A stretch of DNA of 64,000 nucleotides, taken from the NCBI RefSeq assembly GCF_932294415.1, contig NC_065535.1, forward strand, positions 85,271,862 through 85,335,861. Reading direction: 5' to 3'. The DNA comes from Quercus robur. Its lineage: Eukaryota > Streptophyta > Magnoliopsida > Fagales > Fagaceae. Position 1 is the stretch's first letter, and every line of letters starts with the position of its first letter. Made by a program: the position numbers and the translations under genes. Shown piece by piece: positions 21,957 to 33,230 of this stretch. The notes beneath the pieces were generated by a model that saw nothing but the letters and a program-made list of their open reading frames with translations, was not told where the DNA came from and searched no databases.

Positions 21957-24209
21957 TCATGCATGCTCCAAGGCATGATATATTTTTGAAACTCGCCGCC
22001 GAAACAATGGTTCCAGCCGAAATGATGGAATTTCACTCTGCCACTTTTTAGCTTCACACATCTCATTCCATGCCTGTACTATCTCATCAATTTTGAACCC
22101 GAGACCTGTAAAGAGCAGATTATTTCTAAGAAACTTAAAACCAATTTAAAAAATAATAACAATTTCTAAAGCAAAAATTTGAATTAGTATATATATGCTA
22201 CCTTCCAATGCATTATCATTTGAACAGTGGTTCTTCACCATGACGGCTATATCTGTTGGAGAAGCTCCAGCAAGTTCAAACTTCTCAACTGCAACTTCCA
22301 AACACTCATTCCATACTGGTATATCTAATTTGAATTCCACAATTGATCGCTCATAAAGCATGGTGCCCCATAAGATGTTTATCTGAGACCTCATGTTTGC
22401 AGCCTGCTCCATAGCTTCATGCAGTGATATATCTTTAAATAGCCCGTCCAATCCCATCTTCTGCAACAGCGTTTCAATATTCTTAGGTTTAGAAAGTTCA
22501 CTTTGGCGTTGCTGTTCTAATTCCTCCCAAATTTGCATACCTTTCTCCATGTTGTCCTCGGCATTGTTAAATAGTTGTAGAACATCTGTCGAAGGCCATG
22601 TTTGCAAATCAGCATTGTTTCCAATTGCATAATACCAAGAAAGTTTTGCCAGCTCAAACTGCTGCTGGGCTAGAGCAAGAAAGCCTTCATAGAAATCTGG
22701 TTTTATTTTCAGTGCTTCTTCATATCTCTTTCCTGCTGTTATATATTCTTTTTTTGCCCAATCATATGCAGTTTTGATCTGTGCAAGTATAGATTCTTTT
22801 GAAGCATCTTCGGTAAAATAAACCCTCTTCCTTGCCCTTGACATGTGAACATTTCCCCAGTTGAACAATGCTAAAGCTGCCATCTCTTGGAACTTATCTC
22901 CTGCTATGTCAAAAAGGTCTTGTGCTTCCTCACTTGTAACTGCTTCCTCCATGACCTCGGAATAGAGCTTCATCCCAAGTTCATGAAGATCCAAGCATGT
23001 GTCAGATTCAAATCCAGCATGGTTCTTGAACAGCTGAGCAAATTGGATTATCCAGTCCTCAATGCAAGATGTCACCTCTAATTTCTTGCATTTTACCACA
23101 TCACCATTTGTAGCTATATTATTATATTTTATACCATGATTCTGCACCACCTTCCCATTCAGCCTCTCAAAGAATGGATCCTTCTCAGGACTAACTTCTA
23201 CTATGTACAGCCTTACAGAACCCTGTGATTCTGCTGATGCTTCAGCCCACCTCAGTTCTTCATCAGTAGTGATTGTGACCAAATCATCTTCTTGGTCCCT
23301 GTATTTGATAAGAACTGCTCTTGAGCTTGGAAACCGGTCATGGACAACCTCCCTTAGTTGCAAGAGGCTGCAATCAACCGGCAACTGAGCCCACCTTATG
23401 TCCTCCCCTAAAACCAATTTCACAGTTTTCTTAGGCACTTCTTCCTCTATGCTACTAATTTTCTCCTCCACAACCACCTTAACGTCATCCTTCTTGTCCT
23501 CAACATTTTCTTCAGCCACCTTCTCCTCAGTTACTTCGTCAGCCTTCTTCTCCTCAGTTACTTCCTCAGCCTTCTTCTCCTCTACTTTGTTGATCTTCTT
23601 CTTTCGTTTCTTCACTTTCATTACCTTTGGTGGAGGTAAAGAACATTGTGGTTCAACATAATTCAGAGGTAATTCAATTACTGTATCATTCACCTTTAAA
23701 CCTTTCTTCTCAAGTGCCTGCTTCACCCTTTCTGCAATCTCTAATGCCATGAGATTATTTGGCTCTATGTCCAATACTGTACTGACATCTCTCAGAGCCA
23801 GATCCAACCTGTTCAAAGCTTCATAACACCTTGCCCTCTTCAACAGTGCTTTACTGTACCTAGGTGTGACTTCAAGAGCCAAATTGCACTCATGGACTGC
23901 CCTGGGGTACTCACTGAGCCCCATCTGCATATAGCAAGCAGCCATGTTACTCCGAAGATAGGACACATCTATATGATTTCTAGGAAGCAATTTGAGGGCT
24001 TTCTCATATTTCAACATAGCTCCTTCATGGTCTCTCTTTTGAAACAACTTGTTCCCCTCCTCCTTCAATGCTTGAGACATAGAAATGAAAACTGCTGTAT
24101 CTTTATCATACCCCTTCGGGCTTTTATCCCCAATTTTGCTTTGCTTTGGACTAGCATCAGATGATGTTTCTCCTGCCTGTTTCTTTTTTTTTCCACTTTG
24201 CCTCCCCAT
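21957..24209 (-). CDS. TPR and PB1 domain co-chaperone (Phox / CLMP1 family, HSP-interacting protein)
   Basis: Two exons on the minus strand, 24209-22202 and 22105-21957, joined at a phase-1 intron (GT at 22201, AG at 22106), encode 718 aa. Residues about 44-160 form three TPR motifs ([20 protein letters not shown]) that in this family bind HSP70/HSP90 C-termini. Residues 195-255 are Lys/Glu-rich, with the tandem motif [16 protein letters not shown]. Residues 261-340 are a PB1 domain with the acidic OPCA-type motif [15 protein letters not shown]. The remainder is the helical C-terminal region of plant Phox proteins; exon 2 supplies the usual [25 protein letters not shown] ending. Arabidopsis relatives include CLMP1 (chloroplast positioning) and Phox1-4; which orthologue this is cannot be told here. 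The gene is intact. Confidence 0.93.
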
Positions 24210-25587
24210 TTGAATCCAACAAGCTTAAGTTCACAGAAATCAATAACCAATCCAAACCCAACCACCAATTCTAAATGGAACTTCCAACAAAGTAACAAAA
24301 TATGTTGGAAAGAACTTCCAATTTTACTTCAAAATCAGATCCTCAGAGTATAATTCTATAATAAAATACACATTACAAATCCTAAACACATAAGAATGTC
24401 AAAAACCAAGCTCTTATACAAAAGAACCCACCAAATCCCAGAAACCAATTCCACACAAAACCTTCAATTGGGTGTCTACAAAAGAACTTCAAAATCCTAA
24501 GTTCTTCTCTTCAAACTCAAAATGTTTTTTTTTTGTTTTTTTTTGTTTTTTTTGTTTTTTTTGTTTTTCCTTTTGTTTAATCTCAGAAATGAATTTAATA
24601 CACCATAAGCTCAAAACACAAACAAAACCAGCATTCCACTCCAAATCAGGATTTGCTACTACTTATCCAAGAATTAACAAACCCCAATTCAGATAAAGAT
24701 TATAAAAAAAGCACCGCTTCAACACAGCTAACAGATGACGCTTTTTTTCCAAAACAGAAATTCTTGATGTTCTTATCTTATCAGTTCAGAAAGAATCAGA
24801 GAATATGGAGAGGAAACTTATCTGGGGAAATGAAAATTCTTCTGAAGCTTGAAACTTTCCGGGAAAAAAAAAACTCAAGAGGCAAGAAACTGCAGAGAAA
24901 GTTTGTGGGAAAATGGGATGTGAGGAATGGAAGGAAAGACCGAGCAATGGTCGATGGTTTGGCGTTCTGTAATGTACAAATGTGTAAGATTTTCACAGCT
25001 TGACGTAAACGCCACAAAAAGCACTGAAATATCTGATTACTTTAAAATTTTCTGACTTTTTTTAGTTTGATAATATTATGGTTTTATAGTTTTAATATTA
25101 CTATGGTATAATTTTTGGACAAGGAAATATCGTGGGCCCACGTTTCCGTTGATTCCAAGTTCCTTGGGGAGGTTTTGATGAAAAGCAAAAGACATTTTAT
25201 CAAATTACTATTGCCACATCCATTTGTCTGTTTATATCTAATTATTAAGTTGTCACTTTTTCTGTTGTTTTTTTCTTTGGTTTGTTTATTTGAATTATGT
25301 CTTCAGCTAGATTCAATTCAACTTAAACTGTTTATTAATGATTATTAATCATATCCAGATGATCTTTGTGAAAAATATCACACCAAACATGTGACTAGTT
25401 TATATAAGAGTTAATGTACATTAGTTGTGTCATTGCACTTTTCTCACATGTACTAATTTATGGGCACAATTCACCCAAAAAATTAAATAAAAAAAAATTA
25501 TGGGCACAATATCTATTATCAAATTTTTTTCCTGCCCATGATATCATACAATGTAATAAGTTGTTAACTTTTTTTTTTTTTTTTTTT

Positions 25588-25663
<76 letters not shown>

Positions 25664-25946
25664 GAGAGTTGAACCATAGATATGAGATTTGGAATATCAT
25701 TATGACTTAACTATTACTTAAATTCTAGTTTTTAGCAGTTAAAGATGTTTTTATTAATGAGTTCTAATTAGTTCAACTGGTAAAAAATTTTATGGTTGAA
25801 TAAAATATTTGAAATTCAATTTTTGCCTACACCAAAAACCAATTGGTATCTTGATCTGATTATAAAAAATTATGGAAATCTCAATATATATACATGCTTT
25901 TACTAATTTTTTATATGTGTGTGTAGGGAGGGGAGTTTGACATATA
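24210..25946. other. Upstream region of the PB1-TPR gene; no other gene seen
   Basis: It contains the promoter and leader of the minus-strand PB1-TPR gene. A (TTTTTTTG)n-like tract lies at 24522-24575. No reliable TATA box or splice sites could be fixed. From 25020 onward it is AT-rich and has no recognisable coding sequence. Confidence 0.5.
25570..25661. repeat. Poly-T followed by a (GA)n microsatellite of about 36 units
   Basis: About 19 T, then gaa, then an uninterrupted GA repeat to 25661. On the minus strand this reads as CT repeats ending in poly-A, which may mark a retroposed tail. It is the longest dinucleotide array in the window. Confidence 0.9.
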
Positions 25947-26757
25947 GGAAATGTAAGGACTGAATTTGGATTAGGCCCAATATAAGATTGAGTTTAAACC
26001 CAACAAGCCCAAATAATGAATTTATAGAGCGTGGGTAAAAAAACTAGTTTTACTCCAAAAGATGGTCCATAAAAGTTGCTGAATTAAGATTGTTAAGCAC
26101 AAATAAAGTAAGAACATTTGTTCTGGGCACAACCTGAGAAGCTTATCTTATAATATCTTGTTGATGAACACAGTTACAAGAGTTCACAATGTTATTGCCA
26201 AGATTTCCTGATTTTTTTCGATCCCCTCTTTTAGCCCACTTTCCCATGCTATATACTACAATTTTGGTGTCATCTCCATCATACACGTGTGGGTTAGATT
26301 CGAGGAGTTCCTTCTTGTCCCATCCAACACCTCCCAGAACTATCAAATAGTAGCTATAAGGCTGTTTAGCCACTATTCAGGTATCACTTCCACATTAATG
26401 CGTCTAGAGAGTTAGTTGGAAAGTATTTAATGTGAAAGTAGCAGTTTTTGAAGATATTTGTTGCCTCCCTTTACTCACCCCTTGTCCAACGTCCAACTCC
26501 TAGTTGTGATGCAACTTTGAAGAAGGTCTAGGGTGATAGGACATTTTTACTGACCTCGGATTCTCGTTTCCGAGATAACCTTTCTCCTCGGACGTGTGTT
26601 GGACTTATTTTGTACTATCTTTATTTTTCCTTTTATACCATTCCCATTATAACCTCATTTGGCCATTCTCAAATCAGTTAATGTCCTCGGATTGGGCCAT
26701 AGGCTCAATTCGTACAGTTTTAATAATACCTCTTGACTAACTGGACCCCACAGGAAA
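25947..26757 (-). mobile_element. Solo LTR of a Ty3/gypsy-type retrotransposon
   Basis: The element runs from TGTAAGG (25952) to CCCCACA (26752), 801 bp with TG...CA ends. It is flanked by a perfect 5-bp target duplication, ggaaa (25947-25951 and 26753-26757). Its TGTAAGGAC end and internal words (aagcccaaa, aatgaattta, attaatg) match the LTR at 44655-45464, so it belongs to the same or a sister family, in minus orientation. No internal region remains, so it arose by LTR-LTR recombination. Confidence 0.9.
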
Positions 26758-29700
26758 TTTTATATGTTCACCCAAGCCTCCATTCAAAATTGGCTTGTAC
26801 TCCTTTTTTTTTTTTTTTTTTTTTTTAACTTTGAAAATTAATTTTTTTTGTATTTTATTACAATAATTTGCTAATTGTCAGTATTAATAAACTTTACAAA
26901 AAAAAATTTATAACTTACTAAGATGATAAGTTGTGATTGCTTACAAGTATAACATCACTTTCAAATTTACTTACCATTAAAAAATATAATTGTTGGGGTT
27001 TTTTTTTTTTTTTTTTTTTGGGGGGGGGGGGGTCAATTCTCTTGTGTTATTAAATTAATTTGTTTAACTAATTCCCCACCCCCCCCCCTCCCCCACCAAA
27101 AAAAAATCGTATCAAATTAAAGCTTGTTACTAATCCCAACATTGACGTATTGAAAAAACTCATACAAACAAAAATATTAAATATCATTGATCATGATCAT
27201 GAGACATATTAGTACCCTCATTATAAATAAGAATCAGTTTTTCAATAGTAATGATTAAGATTGGCATAATATGAGTAAGTAGATCAATCAAGTGGTCAAC
27301 GATTATTTATTAACCAAGTCATGTTAGATTCTTTAACCATTTTTATAGCTCATCATATGTATTTGATGCTTCCTTAATCATATCTAGTTACCAATTATAG
27401 TATTAACTTATAACATCCATACATCACATATATGCTAAATTTTCTTCAATTGAAATAATGGAATTTGGGTTTTGGGATATATGTTCTTCAAGTAAGTGAA
27501 ATTTAATGGAAAACACAATCATTACAAAAGTAACTAAAGTAAATTGAGATAATTAGTCTAAAAGTAGAAACAATGAAAAATGTAATAACTTTTTAGTCAT
27601 AAGTAAGCAGAATGAATGGAGTAAATAAGTGTATTTTAAATGTAAGTTTCAAGTTCACCGTAAATGTACTTTCTCAAACTAGCTTAAACATTTATAAATC
27701 GATCATTTCATTATCCTTAATAACGTGGGATAAAACCCATGAGACCCTTAAAAAATTTATTTAACTAATTCATGTTTTATTTATCATTGTATTAATGAGA
27801 AGGAAATAACATAAGAATCTTGTATTAACCGTTCCGTGGAGAAGTAGTACAAGATAGGAAACACAGGTTGGAAAGAGTCTTGGTCACACAGCCACTTTTG
27901 TTAATATAAAAAAAATCATTAAAGAAGTACAACAGGTGGGAGTGGTGTGATCACGAAAAAGTAAAATAATAATTCTTACCAAGTTGCTTTTACAGTATCC
28001 ACGTTCCTCGTTACCCACATCACATGTCATCCTTTTTTCTTTTAATTACTTTTATTATTTTGGGTGGACAGCCGTTGTTTCTGTTTTCTATGACCAATTT
28101 AGCGGTACATGTAAAAAATACATTGGAAGATTATGGGACCCACTCTCATTTGTCTGCCACTAACATGTGAAGAAAAGGTTAAAGTAAAGAAACGAACTCG
28201 TATGGTGGGGTCTTCTTTACTTCAACTGCCAACCACAAATTCACAAGCAGCTTAATTGCATACTTCACAAGTTAACCGCAGACGCCGCAGCCCTTGAATT
28301 GAATTTGCATTTAGACACGTAGATAGCCTTCTTGGTAAGCTAAAACAACAGCTAGATTTTTATCTGTCAAATCTTGGACTGTTTGCACAGCTCAATCTAC
28401 GGTTCTGGGTTTGGAAAGATGAAATGTCTTCAAGGCCATCAAATAGTTACCCTCTTGCTTTCATTTTTTTTTTGGTTTTAAGTTGAATCTCTTATTTCAT
28501 TTATTTTTTGAGAGAAACGATTAACTATCTATTTAAAGAAAATTTTATGGAAATTTTTTTTTTGATAGTTTTATTTTTATTTTTTATAAAAGTGATATCA
28601 AAACTTTTTAAAAATAGATTGTTAATTATAACTCCTCTAAAGACACTAGTTAGCATGACTCATTTTTTTATTATCAAAATTTAGATACATTACTTCGATT
28701 CCATTTCTTAAATTCTACTTTTAAAATTTAGCTATGTAGATGTACTTAACTAAAAATATACTTTTATCGTATAACAAAAATGTCACATACTAAATTTTAA
28801 GAAAAGAACCTAAGAAACAAGACTTAAATATGGTCATTTTCTATATATTGTGCGTTTGGTATAGATTATTTTTGGCAACTTATTTTACTATTTAGTTTAT
28901 TTTTGTTACTATTTATAAGTCTTATTATACTTTTTGGTACTATTTATGGATTTTACCGTACTTTTCAGCTAAATTTTACCTTTATCTACAGTACTTTTAG
29001 CAAAATAAGCGAATTTTAGACAAATACTTAAAAAGTGTTTTTTTTAATAGATTTTATTAGTTAAGCTTAAAGTATTGCACAAACAACCTACTTGGTAAGC
29101 TAGTACAATAGCCAGATTTTTTCTGTCCAAATCGTGGACTTTTCCATTCAGCTCAATCGGATGGTTGTGAGTTTATATGGAATGTGAAAAGATGAAAAGT
29201 CTTGAAGAAGGCAATTGAATAATTGCCCACTTGCATTTTGTTATTGTATTTGTTTTTCTTTTTTCTTTTTTTTGGTTGAAACTCTTGCTTTTGTGAATTT
29301 CTCCATCTATTTGATCTGTTTAAATATCGTTTATTTTACCGAAAATTGAAAATATTAGAGTAAAATAATTTCAAAATGTGAATCTCAATATAGACATGAC
29401 ATGACAAGATAAACTACACCGAAAATAAATTTGAAGTATTACTTCATGACATGGAGCTATCATTGATAGTGAATGGCTGGGTGTTGAGCCAAAAAGTTAC
29501 TAGAATGAATGGCTGGAATTTACTTTGGTTAAAAAATTATATTTGAATGAATGGTTGGTGTTTAGTGTATTTGTGTTGTAGATATATAATAATATAATAT
29601 TAATTAATACTGTTGAATATTTTGTCTATAATGCTACCAGTGCATTTATCTTCATTTAAAACGTCAAATGCAAACACAAAATGTGCAATCAATGCAATCC

Positions 29701-30000
29701 AAACGGTCACTTAAAGTTCATTATTAGATAACCGTTTCAAGTCTCGAGGATTAAATATTGCTTTAACTATTTAATGAACATGGCTTTCATTAAATAAAAA
29801 AGAAAAAAGAAAAAGATGGAACATCAACTTCCAAGCATCTCAAATGGAAGGAAGGGAACCTTTATTACAAATTAAAACAAAGTTAAGGTAAGCTGTACTC
29901 TTAACCATGACATGGGCTACATCGCTGCAGAGTTGAACTCTCTCTTTTTCCATAACTAACAATGATATACACACATATATATATATATATATATAGATAT
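26758..30000. other. AT-rich intergenic DNA, no gene recognised
   Basis: It contains poly-T runs at about 26803-26826 and 27000-27019, a G12 run at 27020-27032 with an inverted C-rich partner at 27075-27092, and the repeats listed separately. A (TA)n tract lies at 29975-29994. No splice-supported coding sequence was found. Confidence 0.45.
28328..29245. repeat. Direct duplication about 760 bp apart, plus a GTTTGG-type repeat
   Basis: 28328-28480 and 29088-29245 are diverged direct copies: both have cttggtaagcta, gccagatttt/gctagatttt, cagctcaat and gatgaaa.gtctt, in the same order. Between them, at 28852-29010, lies a single copy of the 187-bp repeat found in tandem at 21.4 kb. No coding potential was seen. 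Confidence 0.7.
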
Positions 30001-30126
30001 GAGAAATGATATATCCATACTATTTTCACAATATTTTTACAACAAATTTTAAGTGACAGGTTGTTATTATTAGAGCAAAAAATCACCTATAATTTATTGT
30101 GAAAATGTTATAAACGTGGCATCTCT
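30001..30126. mobile_element. MITE, copy 2
   Basis: It shares with 16855-16978 the left arm (gagaaatgatat, tattttcaca, acaacaaatttt, aagtgacaggtt) and the inverted right arm (cacctataatttattgtgaaaa). The length, 126 bp, is similar. Confidence 0.7.
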
Positions 30127-30164
30127 ATGTATAATACACATTTTCCTTCTTATTGCCATGTCAA

Positions 30165-30400
30165 TCATGGTTGTGCTAGCTTTGCCAAAAGAACCAAGTC
30201 TAAAATCTTAACATCAAGAGTGTCGTCCACCTTTACAATTCCGTCACTGCCATCCACACCAATCAACTTACCAGTGGCGCCATGTAGCACACAAGCCATG
30301 ATTTTAATCTTGTTATTTTTCCTTGGTACTACCACGTCCATTTCATTAGGAAGAACTGTTATGGTTTCACCATTGCCACTTTACCCAAGAACAATTCTAA
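30165..30400 (-). pseudogene. SPT5 transcription elongation factor C-terminal fragment
   Basis: Reading the minus strand, about 75 codons match the end of plant SPT5: the run GETITVLPNEMDVVVPRKN, then KIKIMACVLHGATGKLIGVD and DGIVKVDDTLDVKILDL, ending LAKLAQP and a stop at 30165. SPT5, with SPT4, clamps elongating RNA polymerase II; this piece is the last KOW-type domain. An in-frame TAA sits just before SGNGE, and nothing upstream continues the protein. It is a gene fragment, probably retroposed or captured. The only intact reading would be as a last exon starting after the AG at the same place, but I found no further exons. Confidence 0.8.
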
Positions 30401-30415
30401 AACATCATTACTAAC

Positions 30416-30479
30416 TACTAAGCAAAGTTTTTTTTTTTTTTTTTTTTTTTTTTTTGAGAAGGTATTACTAAGCAAAGTT
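30416..30479 (-). mobile_element. Extremely truncated LINE tail insertion
   Basis: A perfect 14-bp direct repeat, tactaagcaaagtt (30416-30429 and 30466-30479), flanks only 36 bp: T26 then gagaaggtat. On the minus strand this is atacctt ctc followed by poly-A, which resembles the TTACCTATC plus poly-A end of the LINE at 8358. It looks like target-primed reverse transcription that aborted after copying the tail. Confidence 0.85.
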
Positions 30480-30554
30480 GAATGAATTTTTTTTGCATAT
30501 AACATTATTTTTGAAATATTTTAGTTAGCTATTGTGTTTGCAAAACTATGTAGC

Positions 30555-31060
30555 AAACTAGTATCTCGAGTATCTAAAACTCGAGTTCAAAGGTAGAACT
30601 CGAGTTTTTAAGACTCAAGTTACATGTGATGACAGTTTGATGTGGAAAAAATTCCAAGTGGAAATCAAGTATTTAAAACTCAATTTCCATTCTTCTTCGT
30701 GTTCTTCTTTTTCTTCACTTGGTCCATTCTTCTTCTCTATTTTTATTGGTTCTTCTTCTGCGGGTTCCTTTCTTTTTTGTGCTTGGGTTCTTTGTGTTCT
30801 TCCATGGGTTTCTTTCTTCTTCGTGTTCTTTCTATTCTCATGGGGACTGTTCTTCTTCTTCCTCTGTGGGTCTCTTCATCTTCTTTTCTTCTTCAATTTC
30901 AGATCTTCTTCTTTCTTCTTCAGATTCTTCTTCTTATTCTATGTAAGACTCGAGTTCCATGTGGCAAAAACATGTCCATATCAGTAATTAGAACTCGAGA
31001 CTTTGAGGCTCAATTTCTTTACTGAACTCGAGCCTCAAAGGCTCGAGATGCTATTCTCCT
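30555..31060. repeat. CTCGAG-rich and TTC-rich repeat region
   Basis: Seven CTCGAG hexamers occur within about 480 bp, at 30565, 30580, 30599, 30949, 30994, 31027 and 31042, mostly in the context aactcgag or ctcgagtt. Between the two clusters, 30690-30945 is a (TTC)n-like tract. The clusters are partly self-complementary. It may be a short element with CTCGAG-rich ends; the exact borders could not be fixed. Confidence 0.55.
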
Positions 31061-31065
31061 CAGTT

Positions 31066-32457
31066 CTTTTCAATGCCTGCTAACTAATGATATAATGTAG
31101 AATACCCCAAAGTTGAACTATTCGAACAACAAGTATTTTGGCTCTATTCAAGCCGCAACAAACCATAATTTGGCATCTCCCTCCACAATGATGAGTCATA
31201 GTTGGCTCAAGGGTGCCTATGGCCCCACTTGTCCCAAATTTTCAAAACAAAGTCTCAAGTCTCCAATTACATAAACAAAAACCCTTAAAATTGTAAATTG
31301 ATAATTGAAGTTTTCAAGGAAAAAAAATTATAGATGAGTTTTGCATTTTTCCTCCGACTCCAAGAGGGCCCCCTTAATATTAAGTCAATTGAAGTCCAAC
31401 ATAATTAAAACTATAAATTATTTCACTAAACAAGAAAAATGTTATGAGTGTGTATAATTATTAACAATTAATTATCTTGACAACTTGTAAAAGAGATGCT
31501 AATAAATCCTAAATATAATAACTTAATTAACAATTCCACATCTCAAAAAACAAGAAGAACGGTTGTAAAACATATACATAGATATATTGATATTTAAATA
31601 TTAAAAAAAACCATTAAATTTTTTTACCTTAGGCCTCAAAATGTAATGGGCCATCCTTGTGATAAGCGGTAGTTTTCCTTAGCAACTTTATGCATAGCCT
31701 ATTCAATTGCAACAGGTTTACTTCAATAGAATCATGAAAATAGATACATATGGCCCAAGATTTTTGTTGAAGTTGGCTTTTATTTTTTATTAGGCCATGG
31801 GTCAAAAAACCTTATTGATTGAGCATCGTGAAGTGGAGTGAAGTGTAATAAGCGTAACGAAACAACACGAACAATAATATAAAGCAAGAGTTTAGTGGAG
31901 TGGTTGTTTTGAATAAAAACCCAACCCAACAATAATATAAAGCAAGAATGCAGTGGAGTAGCTGTTTTGAATAAAAAAATACTCTAAACCCAACCCAACC
32001 TAATCCACGCACACCCAATATAGGCTAACGATCTTGTACTTATGCCCATCATCTACAATTTATCTAAAATTTTGCAATTGGAGGTATTCCTTCGTTACTC
32101 AAACCATTTTAAAATTTAAATGGTTAATATGCACAACAAAGGTATGACTAACAATTTGAGAATAAGAATACGACTCTTATAACAGAGTCTCTTCTTTTTA
32201 TTGAAATGACTTATTCGAGAGATTAAAGATGAGCACGAACCTTTGTTTGTATATAATTAGAATAGAATCTTTATTTAACTTTTTATATATTCAAAAATAA
32301 CCTTTATATCTAAGTGAAGATGATTTAATGACAAGAAAAATTAAGGATATAAAAGCAAATTTTAGAAATTTAAAACTCAAATTCCATAAAATTATAACAC
32401 ACACTGTGTAATTTAATTATAACTACTACTTACGATTACAACTAAAAATGTTATTCT
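31066..32457. other. Intergenic DNA, no gene recognised
   Basis: AT-rich. A roughly 60-bp tandem pair at about 31873-31990 shares aacaataatataaagcaaga and gttttgaataaaaa. Nothing coding was seen. It borders the 5-bp motif aggga just before the LTR at 32463. Confidence 0.45.
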
Positions 32458-32462
32458 AGGGA

Positions 32463-33230
32463 TGTTGGGCCCAAGAGTTCTTTATCTGGTTGTATCTTGG
32501 GCCCATGGCCCAAGTCGAGGATGAGGGGTTGTCCGAGGAGGATAAATCTTTAGCAGAGGAGATTGTGTTACTAAATAAAGAAGTTTGTTTTGGTCATAAT
32601 AGCTTGAGAGGATGGGCCGAGGATAAATGTATCCTCGGCTATCCAAAGCCAAGGTCCGAATATGTGGGTTGTTGTCCAGGGGAATGTTCTAGGAAATTCT
32701 GCTAGCACGGATAAACAGTACAGAAACAAGGTACGAAGGATAGTCCTAAAATATCTAAGGGAAAAGCTGCTACCATCGTATTAATTGTTCCCCAGCTAAC
32801 TCTCTGGCCGCATTAATGTGGAGGTGATGCCTGAACAGTAGTTATCAGCCTTACAGCTATTACACGGAGACTTAGGGAAGGGGTTGATGGGACAAGTATC
32901 AACACCAGCCATCTGGCATGCACGTGGGGGGTGAAGGTGAAGGGAAACAAGAGTATAAAAGAGGAATAAGGCAAGGAGAGTAGGGGACAAGAAAATCAAG
33001 TGGAAAATATCGTAGCAACCATAAACCAATCTTGTAATCAAACCTAAGAGCAATATATAAGAGTTGTGCTCCTCGGATCTTGCCAAGGACATTTTTTCTT
33101 CAACATAAACCCATCTGTTTTCATTCTTTTGTCATGGCAATCTACCTTAGTATTTTGTTGAATCATTAAAGCCCAGTTTTTCCAACCCACTCTCTACAAA
33201 TTCATTGTTTTGGGCTTTTTGGGCCTAAGT
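32463..33230 (+). repeat. Left LTR copy, plus orientation
   Basis: It begins TGTTGGGCCCAAGAG and stays alignable with the reverse complement of 44655-45464 up to about gggcctaag (33221-33229), missing the last 40-45 bp. The LTR promoter TATA (gtataaaag, about 32954) points rightward. By eye there are about 7 differences in the first 105 bp relative to the other LTR. It is preceded by aggga. Confidence 0.85.

Noticed and set aside
23398..23661. Ser/Thr/Phe-rich open frame opposite the PB1-TPR gene
   Set aside because: It is the antisense of the Lys/Glu-rich region of the real gene; its bias follows from that codon use.
25458..25665. Arg-Glu or Leu-Ser repeat proteins
   Set aside because: They are translations of the (GA)n microsatellite.
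26143..26373. 76-codon open frame on the minus strand
   Set aside because: It lies wholly inside the solo LTR and has no relation to a known retrotransposon protein.
30637..31025. Phe/Ser-rich open frames that look like membrane proteins
   Set aside because: They come from the (TTC)n tract in a non-coding repeat; three frames are open at once, as low complexity predicts.
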